DNA from: an uncultured Eggerthellaceae bacterium
GTDB lineage: Bacteria; Actinomycetota; Coriobacteriia; Coriobacteriales; Eggerthellaceae
DNA length: 7,330 nt
Direction: 5' to 3'
Assembly: GCA_934630485.1 (NCBI GenBank)
Contig: CAKTWD010000081.1
Coordinates: 1 to 7,330, forward strand
Shown here: positions 1-5,486 of the stretch, one piece after another
Position numbering within the stretch: position 1 is the first letter of the stretch
Layout of the letters: the number at the start of each line of letters is the position of its first letter
Made by a program: the position numbers and the translations under genes
The notes under the pieces: generated by a model
Seen by the model: only the letters and a program-made list of their open reading frames with translations
What the model was told of the DNA's origin: nothing
The model's database searches: none

Positions 1-1063
1 TGATGTAGTAGTTCTCGAGGTCCTCGAGCGTCATGACCACGACGTCGGCGTCCATCTTCATCATCAGCGTGATGGAGCGCTTCTGGCCTATGTAGTAGGG
101 CTTGATGCGCGGCTGCGCCTCGGCGAGCTCGAAGACCTTGTCGTCGGGGTCGTTCGTGACGTAATGGATGCACGCGTCCGAGTGCCCGAGAAGGTACGCG
201 ATGGCGCCCTTGAAGTACTTGTAGAAGCCCGAGCCCTCGGAATAGAAGACGATGTGCTTGCCCACCACGTTGAAGAAGCGCTTGTAGTCGGCCTTCTCTC
301 GCTTGGCCAGAGGGTCGGGCCTCCACCAACGCGGCTTGCGCCCGCCCTCGAGCGCCTCGAGCTCCCGGACCTCGGCGCGGCTGGCGGCGAGCTCTTCGTA
401 GTCGATGTGCTTGGCGGGCGCGATGCAGACGTTCATCAGGGCCTGGATGGCGATGGCCGACAGGTTCGAGCAGATCCAGTAGAAGCACATGCCCGCCGAG
501 ACGAAGACGCCGAGGACCAGCGACAGGCCGATGGACAGCCCGTTGGTGGCGTTCTTCTCGGCGCGCGACTGCTCCTTCTGGAGCGGGTTGATGCGGTTTT
601 GCGCGAAGCCCATCGCCACGGCGGAAAGGCCGGCCAGGAGCGGCATGACCCACGAGGCGCCGCCGTCGGCGACGGGGACCATGCCCAGGAACTCGGTTCC
701 CGGGGCGCCGCCGTCGGTGACGGAGTGGATGACGTCGACCAGGCCGAACAGGATGACGATCTGGACCAAAAGCGGGACCATCGAGAGCAACGGGTGGTAG
801 CCGCGCTCTTTGTACAGGGCGTTCTGCTTCTCGCCGATTGCCTCGCGGTCGCCGTAGTACTTAACCTTGATGCGGTTGAGCGCGGGCATGAGCTGGACCA
901 TGACGATCGAGTTCTTCTGGACCCACAGCGACATCGGCAGCAGGACGACCTTGGTGACGAGGGTGAACAGCAGGATCGAGACCCACCAGTTCCCCGTCAG
1001 CCTATAGCACGGGTCGACAATGAGCTGAAGCACGGAAGCAACAGCGGCAAACACAGTATCCAT
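1..1063 (-). CDS. YidC/Oxa1 membrane insertase fused to a glycerophosphotransferase-like domain (5' part, runs off left edge)
   Basis: The frame is open for 354 codons from ATG at 1063 to the window edge, with GAGGAAA about nine bases upstream as ribosome binding site. Residues ~1-215 match the YidC/Oxa1 core, which inserts proteins into the membrane. A hydrophobic segment at ~24-45 contains TKVVLLPMS, with Lys38 in the place of the family's conserved groove Arg/Lys. A charged cytoplasmic hairpin follows (~48-92, VQLMPALNRIKVKYYGD, LYKERGYHPLLSMVPLLVQI), then further membrane segments at ~95-113, 137-153 and 177-213. There is no lipoprotein signal or extra first helix, as in short clostridial YidC. 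After a charged linker (~216-270) the chain continues with FYSEGSGFYKYFKGAI, HYVTNDPDD, IKPYYIG and MKMDADVVVMTLEDLENYY. I recognise these as the start of TagB/TagF-like CDP-glycerol glycerophosphotransferase domains. The expected role is teichoic-acid-type polymer synthesis at the membrane, which is inference. G+C is far above that of its neighbours. Confidence 0.85.
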   Translation of the reverse strand, partial: MDTVFAAVASVLQLIVDPCYRLTGNWWVSILLFTLVTKVVLLPMSLWVQKNSIVMVQLMPALNRIKVKYYGDREAIGEKQNALYKERGYHPLLSMVPLLVQIVILFGLVDVIHSVTDGGAPGTEFLGMVPVADGGASWVMPLLAGLSAVAMGFAQNRINPLQKEQSRAEKNATNGLSIGLSLVLGVFVSAGMCFYWICSNLSAIAIQALMNVCIAPAKHIDYEELAASRAEVRELEALEGGRKPRWWRPDPLAKREKADYKRFFNVVGKHIVFYSEGSGFYKYFKGAIAYLLGHSDACIHYVTNDPDDKVFELAEAQPRIKPYYIGQKRSITLMMKMDADVVVMTLEDLENYYI

Positions 1064-1239
1064 ATACAGTAGTTTCCTCGTTCGGTGATTAAGAACCCGC
1101 GAACCTCTCTTCGTCGGATCTCGGATATCGTTAGTCGAAGCACATATAGCCACGACACGACAATCCGCTATTCTATCAGCTGAAGACGTAATTAGTTAAG
1201 AAGCGGCCATAAACGGCGCCGCAGATAAGGTTACCCCGA
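1064..1239. promoter_or_regulatory. Divergent intergenic region between the yidC-fusion gene and cca
   Basis: The two genes point away from each other, so both must start from this 176-bp AT-richer stretch. The ribosome binding sites are clear: GAGGAAA on the minus strand before 1063, and AAGG at 1227-1230, nine bases before the cca ATG. A TATTCT at 1169-1174 could be a -10 for cca, but I find no convincing -35 at the right distance for either gene. No RNA gene or open frame is visible. Confidence 0.4.
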
Positions 1240-2586
1240 ATGAACACGCTCGTCGCACCCGAACACGCCCTCAAAGCACTTCGCGCCTTGGAAGATTCAG
1301 GACATGAAGCCTGGTTGGTCGGCGGCTTCGTGCGCGACTCGATTCTAGGGCGACCCGTCTACGACGTCGACATCGCATGCAATGCTCCGTGGACGCAATC
1401 GAAAGCCGCCTTCGAGTCGGCCGGATTCTCTGTTCATGAAACGGGAACGGCCCACGGCACCATCACGGCAATTGTCGACGGAAACCCTATCGAGGTCACT
1501 TCGTTTCGAACCGAAAGTCGTTACTCGGATGGGCGCCACCCCGACAGCGTTTCGCTAGCTGAAACCATCGAGGAAGATCTCGCGCGCCGCGACTTCACCA
1601 TCAATGCAATCGCCTACCATCCCGAAAGGGGTTTTCGTGATCCCTACAACGGGTTGGCTGATATAAAAGACCGGATCATCAGAACAGTCGGCAACCCGAA
1701 CGATCGATTCGAGGAAGACCATCTTCGCATCTTGCGCGGGTGCAGGTTCTGCTCGGAACTTGGCTTCACCATTGAAGAACAATGCCTTTGGTCAATGACC
1801 TTCGAAAAATCGCTAATGCTTTCGCTTCCCGCCGAGCGCGTCTCGCGCGAACTCGAGCGATTTCTTTTGGGGGATCACGTCTGCGATGCCCTTTTAACAA
1901 CCGTCGACGTCATCTCGGCTGTGCTACCCGAGCTGGTTGCCATGAAGGGATTCGACCAGCGCTCCCATTACCACAGCTACGACGTGCTTGAGCATACCGC
2001 CCACGCTGTGCAGGGGACGAAACCCGAGCCATTGAACCGCTGGGCAGCTCTGTTCCACGACATCGGAAAGCCCGCGACATTTTACATGGCGAAGGGATCA
2101 GGGCATTTCTACGGCCATGCGTTGGAAAGCGTGCTGATCGCAAGAGGGGCCCTGTCGCGCCTGAAGCTTCCCCGCAAACTGCAGGACGACGTCTTAACGC
2201 TGGTTGAGATGCATGACGACATCATCGGTCCCACCCCGCGCATCGTGAAACATGTTCTCCATCGCTTTGACGGCGATATCGAACTGTTCAGGGCATTATG
2301 CGATCTGAAAAAAGCAGATGCGCTGGCTCACGCGCAATGCTGCACCGACCGATCGGAGATGGCAGACGAGCTACTGCAGGTGCTTGATCAAGTTCTTGAA
2401 GAGGGGCAGCCGTACCAATTGAGTGATTTGGTCATCACGGGGTCTGACGTTATAGACGCATGTGGTATAACCCCCGGCCCCCTCGTTGGCGACCTTCTTG
2501 ATAAAACGCTCTCGGCTGTGATCGACAAGCGCGTCGAGAACGAACGAGAAGCGCTTCTTGACTACGTAAGGGATCTCGCAAAGTAA
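1240..2586 (+). CDS. cca: CCA tRNA nucleotidyltransferase (class II, with HD domain)
   Basis: This 448-residue enzyme adds or repairs the 3' CCA end of tRNAs from CTP and ATP in the cytoplasm. The class II signature is complete. GGFVRD (28-33) holds the triphosphate and DVD (42-44) binds the catalytic metals. EEDLARRDFTINAIAY (111-126) is the ribose-selecting motif B region, and EDHLR (159-163) is the EDxxR motif that templates C and A recognition. A C-terminal HD phosphohydrolase-type domain follows, with HSYDVLEH (235-242), HD at 263-264 and a later GHALES. This arrangement is found in many bacterial CCA enzymes. The ATG at 1240 has AAGG nine bases upstream and leaves motif A at the usual distance from the N-terminus. 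Both tRNA genes just downstream already encode CCA, so the enzyme probably serves mainly in repair. An intrinsic terminator follows within three bases of the stop codon. Confidence 0.95.
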   Translation: MNTLVAPEHALKALRALEDSGHEAWLVGGFVRDSILGRPVYDVDIACNAPWTQSKAAFESAGFSVHETGTAHGTITAIVDGNPIEVTSFRTESRYSDGRHPDSVSLAETIEEDLARRDFTINAIAYHPERGFRDPYNGLADIKDRIIRTVGNPNDRFEEDHLRILRGCRFCSELGFTIEEQCLWSMTFEKSLMLSLPAERVSRELERFLLGDHVCDALLTTVDVISAVLPELVAMKGFDQRSHYHSYDVLEHTAHAVQGTKPEPLNRWAALFHDIGKPATFYMAKGSGHFYGHALESVLIARGALSRLKLPRKLQDDVLTLVEMHDDIIGPTPRIVKHVLHRFDGDIELFRALCDLKKADALAHAQCCTDRSEMADELLQVLDQVLEEGQPYQLSDLVITGSDVIDACGITPGPLVGDLLDKTLSAVIDKRVENEREALLDYVRDLAK

Positions 2587-2588
2587 TC

Positions 2589-2623
2589 CGAAAGGCGACG
2601 CACACGCGTCGCCTTTCGTTTTT
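2589..2623 (+). terminator. Rho-independent terminator of cca
   Basis: A perfect 13-bp stem (CGAAAGGCGACGC, 2589-2601, with its complement at 2606-2618) encloses an ACAC loop and is followed directly by five T residues (2619-2623). It begins two bases after the cca stop codon. It ends the plus-strand transcript before it meets the opposing tRNA block. Confidence 0.95.
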
Positions 2624-2749
2624 GTCCCGTAAGCCTCATTTTTCCAAGATCGGTCCTTAGGGCTTATAGACCCTCTGCAAACTGTTCTTTTGAAAAGCAG
2701 CTCACCGTTTCGTCGTATTTGTGAATGGGATGTCTCGAAAGCTGATTTT

Positions 2750-2782
2750 AGAAAAGAAAAACCAGGAGCCAAAGCTCCTGGC
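2750..2782 (-). terminator. Rho-independent terminator of the tRNA block
   Basis: Read on the minus strand, CCAGGAGC (2781-2774), a four-base loop and GCTCCTGG (2769-2762) form a perfect 8-bp stem followed by TTTTTCTTTTCT. It lies about a dozen bases past the 3' end of tRNA-Glu, as expected for the end of a tRNA transcription unit. It faces the cca terminator across ~125 bp in which I see nothing else. Confidence 0.9.
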
Positions 2783-2793
2783 TTGCAAATTCT

Positions 2794-2869
2794 TGGTAGC
2801 CCGGACGGGATTCGAACCCGTGACCTCCGCCTTGAGAGGGCGGCGTCCTAACCGCTAGACGACCGGGCC
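2794..2869 (-). tRNA. tRNA-Glu (anticodon CTC)
   Basis: The 76-nt cloverleaf has acceptor GGCCCGG pairing with CCGGGCT (a G-U first pair), discriminator A and an encoded CCA (2796-2794). The anticodon stem CCGCC/GGCGG closes the seven-base loop CTCTCAA, so the anticodon is CTC (2834-2836 on the plus strand), reading GAG. The T arm ACGGG-TTCGAAT-CCCGT is canonical. It has its own promoter-like sequence just upstream and a terminator just downstream. Confidence 0.96.
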
Positions 2870-2883
2870 AAGCAACCTTCGAT

Positions 2884-2913
2884 AGTTTACCTTGTCTTGA
2901 CTTAGTTTGTCAA
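2884..2913 (-). promoter_or_regulatory. Sigma-70-type promoter for tRNA-Glu
   Basis: On the minus strand a consensus -35 TTGACA (2913-2908) is followed 18 bases later by TAAACT (2889-2884). Transcription would start near 2877, about eight bases before the mature tRNA-Glu 5' end. A small inverted repeat (CTTGAC/GTCAAG, 2896-2901 and 2909-2914) overlaps the -35. tRNA-Glu may therefore be made both from this site and by read-through from tRNA-Gln. Confidence 0.7.
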
Positions 2914-2923
2914 GAACTTTTTT

Positions 2924-2997
2924 TGGCTGGGGTGGAAGGAGTCGAACCCTCACATACGGCACCAGAAACCGCTGTCCTGCCATTAGACGACACCCCA
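2924..2997 (-). tRNA. tRNA-Gln (anticodon CTG)
   Basis: The 74-nt cloverleaf has acceptor TGGGGTG pairing with CACCCCA, the weak U1-A72 pair and the G discriminator typical of tRNA-Gln, and an encoded CCA (2926-2924). The anticodon loop is TTCTGGT with anticodon CTG (2963-2965 on the plus strand), reading CAG. The D arm contains TAATGGCAGGAC and the T loop is TTCGACT. It lies 54 bp upstream of tRNA-Glu on the same strand, with its own strong promoter. Confidence 0.95.
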
Positions 2998-3009
2998 GTG
3001 GCAACTACC

Positions 3010-3039
3010 CGCTTGCTTCAGAAACCTGAGGTGCAAGCG
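3010..3039 (-). other. Hairpin in the tRNA-Gln transcript leader
   Basis: CGCTTGC (3010-3016) and GCAAGCG (3033-3039) form a perfect 7-bp stem, with a short inner CAG/CTG pairing in the loop. It lies in the ~45-nt leader between the predicted start site and the mature tRNA-Gln 5' end. It would fold in the precursor RNA. A role in processing or folding is possible but not shown. Confidence 0.5.
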
Positions 3040-3048
3040 CGAGTTAGT

Positions 3049-3077
3049 ATATTAGTCATGGCTCCCATCGAAGTCAA
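3049..3077 (-). promoter_or_regulatory. Sigma-70-type promoter for tRNA-Gln
   Basis: On the minus strand TTGACT (3077-3072) is separated by exactly 17 bases from TAATAT (3054-3049). Transcription would begin near 3042. This is one of the two best promoters in the window and fits a highly expressed stable RNA. licD reads towards it from upstream and I find no convincing terminator between them. Confidence 0.8.
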
Positions 3078-3165
3078 GCCTTAATTGTGAAGCTTCTGTG
3101 ATGACCGATCATTCCTCAAGAACAGATTTAACAAGCAAGCTCGTTCGCTCCCCTGAAACGCCTGA

Positions 3166-4038
3166 TCAAGCATCGCGGTCCATCGCATTCACCCCATCAC
3201 CGAAATCAAGGATGACAGACGGGAAGGCCGCACGCTCCTCTTCTGGCGGGAGCTTCATATAGTCGCCGTAGAGCTCGGTAAGATACACGTCGGTATCACG
3301 CGGTGCCGGAAACGAGTAACCGTCAAACGCGATATCCTTCGTTGGAAAGAGTGCTTCCGTCTCAAACGATCCGTCAGCAGAGTAAAAAATATTCGTCCAC
3401 TTGCCTTGACCGTTGCCCATCTTCTCGACCTTAGCGAAATTCCTCTCTATGGACTTCGGGTTGTAGATAGCGCGAACGATGCCATGAGCGGCGACACAAC
3501 CGGCCTCCACAAGCCTTCGACAAGGCACGTTTCCGCGGATCTTCGGATGAGCGGTGTAATACAAATAGCTCATTCTCTGCCAGAACAAGGCATGATTCGC
3601 CTGCTTCTTCGCTTTAGCCTCATTGGAATCGAGACGCATATAAGCAAAAACATCAACAAAAATACCCTCGTCAAAATCGGCATCAAGCATGCGCTCGCCA
3701 ATGAAACGCGTGCCCTTCTTATAAACCTTCGCCCAAAGCGGCGGATAATTCGGCGTTTCGCCATGAGTGTAGATGCCGTACTCGGCGGGGAGCATTTTCG
3801 GAGCCGCTTCGACGAAGCGTTTGTAGTCGTCAAGCTTCATGCCGATGTCGATGTCGTCATCCCATGGAATGAACCCACCATGACGAACTGCGCCAAGGCA
3901 GGTGCCGGAGTCGATGAACCACGAATCGATGCCGAGCCTGTCGCACAAGTCAGAGCACGCGACAAGAATCTCGCGTTCGACCTGCTGAAGATCGGCCAGC
4001 GCGCTTGGCGGATAAGGTTTAAGTTTGTTTGTAGCCAT
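3166..4038 (-). CDS. LicD family phosphotransferase
   Basis: This 290-residue cytoplasmic enzyme belongs to the LicD family, related to nucleotidyltransferases, whose known members transfer phosphocholine or similar phospho-alcohols from a CDP-linked donor to cell-surface glycans. The hallmark block is intact: FIDSGTCLGAVRHGGFIPWD (41-60) runs straight into DDIDIGM, so Asp60-62 and Asp64 form the metal-binding DDDID cluster. DEGIFVDVF (123-131) and the C-terminal LYGDYMKLPP (256-265) are also typical. Length fits the family. The ATG at 4038 is preceded by TGAGG with five-base spacing. It diverges from a flippase across a 48-bp region, a pairing seen with pneumococcal tacF and licD genes, so the likely acceptor is a lipid-linked teichoic acid or glycan repeat. 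The sequence does not show whether the group moved is choline, and I see no choline uptake or activation gene (licA-C) here. Confidence 0.9.
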   Translation of the reverse strand: MATNKLKPYPPSALADLQQVEREILVACSDLCDRLGIDSWFIDSGTCLGAVRHGGFIPWDDDIDIGMKLDDYKRFVEAAPKMLPAEYGIYTHGETPNYPPLWAKVYKKGTRFIGERMLDADFDEGIFVDVFAYMRLDSNEAKAKKQANHALFWQRMSYLYYTAHPKIRGNVPCRRLVEAGCVAAHGIVRAIYNPKSIERNFAKVEKMGNGQGKWTNIFYSADGSFETEALFPTKDIAFDGYSFPAPRDTDVYLTELYGDYMKLPPEEERAAFPSVILDFGDGVNAMDRDA

Positions 4039-4067
4039 GAAAACCTCAAAGATCAGTCAATGGATCA

Positions 4068-4086
4068 GCGAGTATATAATACTCGC
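4068..4086. promoter_or_regulatory. 19-bp interrupted palindrome shared by licD and flippase promoters (candidate operator)
   Basis: GCGAGTAT (4068-4075) and ATACTCGC (4079-4086) are perfect 8-bp inverted arms around ATA. The element ends on the base before the flippase ATG and covers the likely -10 elements of both divergent genes. A dimeric regulator bound here would block both promoters. No regulator gene is in the window, and the repeat could instead reflect overlapping divergent -10 sequences. Confidence 0.55.
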
Positions 4087-4099
4087 ATGCTACGCGAAA
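4071..4099 (-). promoter_or_regulatory. Possible licD promoter
   Basis: On the minus strand TATACT (4076-4071) lies 17 bases from TTTCGC (4099-4094). The -10 is good and the -35 is poor. Transcription would start near 4064, giving a leader of about 26 nt with the TGAGG ribosome binding site of licD. Confidence 0.4.
4075..4080 (+). promoter_or_regulatory. TATAAT -10 element of the flippase gene, leaderless arrangement
   Basis: A perfect TATAAT ends six bases before the flippase ATG at 4087, so transcription would begin at or within a base or two of the start codon. There is no Shine-Dalgarno sequence in front of that ATG, which agrees with leaderless translation. No good -35 is visible at ~17 bp, so the promoter may depend on an activator or be weak. 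Confidence 0.6.
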
Positions 4100-5334
4100 C
4101 CACCTCACAGAAACGCATCATCGTATGGAACGCCCTTGGCAGCGGCGTCTATGCGCTATCTTCGTTTCTGCTGCTTATCATCGTTACGCGCATCTGCGGA
4201 AGCGCCGAAGCCGGCGTTTTCTCTATCGGATACGCCATTGCCCAGCTCATGCTTACCGTCGGCGTTTTCGAATCCACCACGTTCTTCGCAACCGATGCCG
4301 AGAACAAATTCAGCTACGAGCAGTTCTTGGCATTCAAGATACTCACATGCATCGCCATGGTGATCGCAAGCGTCGTGTACACCTCAAGCTTCGGCTACGA
4401 TGACCATAAGGCGGCGGTAGCCTATTCGCTTTGCGCTTTCCGCTTGCTCGAGGCCTTCTCGCAGTTCTGGTACTCCTCATTCCAGAAGCTCGAACGCCTT
4501 GATATTGCCGGGTTCTCGACGGTGTGGCGCTCGATTCTTTCCATTATCGTGTTCGCTTGCATGCTTGCCATGACCCAAGACATTGCCATCAGCATGATTG
4601 TCACCACCTTTGCAGGGATCGCCTGGGAAGCTCTGTACGACATCCCCCGCCTGAACCGCATCAGACGAATCGACAAGCCAGACTTCAGCCTGAAGCCGCT
4701 GGCCGCGTTGTTCGTTGCATGCCTCCCCTTGTTCATCAGCTCGTTTCTGTCGGCATACCTTTCGAACGTGTGCAAATATGCCATCGATGCCGTAGGCACC
4801 GATCAGATGCAGACGATCTTCAACATCCTGTTCATGCCGTCGTTCGTCATCAACCTCTTCATGATCTTCTTCATCAGGCCGACGCTCACCAAGCTCGCCC
4901 TGCTATGGCTCCATCGTGACATCAAGCCTTTCGTCGCCATTCTAGCCAAGCTCATGCTGTTGGTTGCGATCACCACCATCGGCGTTTGCGGCATCTGCGC
5001 CGTCATTGGCATCCCTATCCTGGAGCTGTTCTACGGCGTGAACCTTGACGATTGCTTGATCCCCTTGCTCGTCATCATGCTTGGCGGCGGCTTGAATTCG
5101 GCTGCAAACGTCTTCTACAACGGCATGGTGGTCATCCGAGCGCAGAACGGCGTGGTCATCGGCTACCTGGTTGCCATCGCCATCGCAACCATCGCTGCAA
5201 AGCCCCTAGTGGCCTCTCAGGGCATCATGGGAGCTGCGATCGCCTACGTCGTGGCAAGTCTTGCCGTGGCGGTCTCGTTCGCGCTTGTGTTCAGCTTCGT
5301 ATTCGCTTTGAAGTTGAAGCCTGCAAACGAATAA
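4087..5334 (+). CDS. Wzx/TacF-like polysaccharide or teichoic acid flippase (MOP superfamily)
   Basis: This 415-residue integral membrane protein has about twelve hydrophobic segments, at roughly 14-36, 42-62, 82-100, 108-126, 146-162, 168-182, 205-226, 245-263, 283-305, 322-345, 356-371 and 380-409. The central LSNVCKYAIDAVGTDQMQTI (225-244) followed by FNILFMPSFVINL matches the 'NxPKYxID' block of oligosaccharide-lipid flippases, with Cys in place of the usual Pro. Such proteins move lipid-linked repeat units across the cytoplasmic membrane. The divergent licD gene suggests that the cargo is a phospho-decorated repeat, as for pneumococcal TacF. The reading frame stays open 227 codons further upstream, but that part is antisense to licD and is not family-like. 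The ATG at 4087 gives a normal N-terminus; an in-frame ATG at 4060 is less likely because it would place the TATAAT inside the gene. No Shine-Dalgarno sequence is present. Confidence 0.85.
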   Translation: MLRETTSQKRIIVWNALGSGVYALSSFLLLIIVTRICGSAEAGVFSIGYAIAQLMLTVGVFESTTFFATDAENKFSYEQFLAFKILTCIAMVIASVVYTSSFGYDDHKAAVAYSLCAFRLLEAFSQFWYSSFQKLERLDIAGFSTVWRSILSIIVFACMLAMTQDIAISMIVTTFAGIAWEALYDIPRLNRIRRIDKPDFSLKPLAALFVACLPLFISSFLSAYLSNVCKYAIDAVGTDQMQTIFNILFMPSFVINLFMIFFIRPTLTKLALLWLHRDIKPFVAILAKLMLLVAITTIGVCGICAVIGIPILELFYGVNLDDCLIPLLVIMLGGGLNSAANVFYNGMVVIRAQNGVVIGYLVAIAIATIAAKPLVASQGIMGAAIAYVVASLAVAVSFALVFSFVFALKLKPANE

Positions 5335-5343
5335 CGCGGTTTT

Positions 5344-5387
5344 CGGCTGCCGCAACGACGCATCGAAACCGGTTTCGACCGCAGCCG
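5344..5387. repeat. Nested inverted repeat after the flippase gene
   Basis: TCGAAACCGGTTTCGA (5363-5378) is a perfect 16-bp palindrome. It sits inside outer arms CGGCTGC (5344-5350) and GCAGCCG (5381-5387). The element begins ten bases after the flippase stop codon. It has no T-run on either side, so it is not a standard terminator. It could be an RNA hairpin protecting the 3' end, or a protein-binding site. Confidence 0.6.
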
Positions 5388-5416
5388 TACGGCTTCTTCG
5401 GCAAACCAACAACGCA

Positions 5417-5448
5417 AACGGCCCGACGCCTTTAGGCATCGGGCCGTT
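5417..5448. terminator. Bidirectional terminator-like hairpin between flippase and thiD
   Basis: AACGGCCCGA (5417-5426) pairs with TCGGGCCGTT (5439-5448). After one C/A mismatch, GCC (5428-5430) pairs with GGC (5435-5437) around a TTTA loop. It is the only strong hairpin between the convergent flippase and thiD genes. On the minus strand the 3' side continues TTTGCGTTGTTGGTTT, a broken T-rich tail, so it fits best as the end of the thi operon. The plus-strand tail is weaker. Confidence 0.7.
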
Positions 5449-5486
5449 CTCATCGGTATATATCACGAACAACTTGAAAAAGCCAC

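Noticed and set aside
164..1072. Plus-strand open frame of 302 codons
   Set aside because: It is antisense to the YidC-fusion gene. Its translation is a low-complexity Arg/Asp/Gly-rich product of high GC, with no family resemblance.
1064..1239. Riboswitch or small RNA in the yidC/cca intergenic region
   Set aside because: I could not find a conserved riboswitch core or a convincing stem. GGCGCC at 1214-1219 is only a short palindrome.
2371..2772. Minus-strand open frame of 133 codons at the end of cca
   Set aside because: It crosses the cca 3' end and the cca terminator in antisense, has no clear ribosome binding site, and its translation is not recognisable.
2896..2923. CTTGAC/GTCAAG hairpin followed by T residues on the plus strand, terminator-like
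   Set aside because: No plus-strand transcript should reach it, since cca already ends at 2623. The sequence is better explained as the tRNA-Glu -35 region, and on the minus strand there is no T-run.
3078..3165. Possible terminator after licD
   Set aside because: Only weak, mismatched stems and the short palindrome GAAGCTTC are present, with no T-tract, so no call was made.
3406..4086. 227-codon upstream extension of the flippase frame
   Set aside because: It lies entirely antisense to licD and its intergenic region, shows no membrane protein character, and would bury the TATAAT inside the gene.
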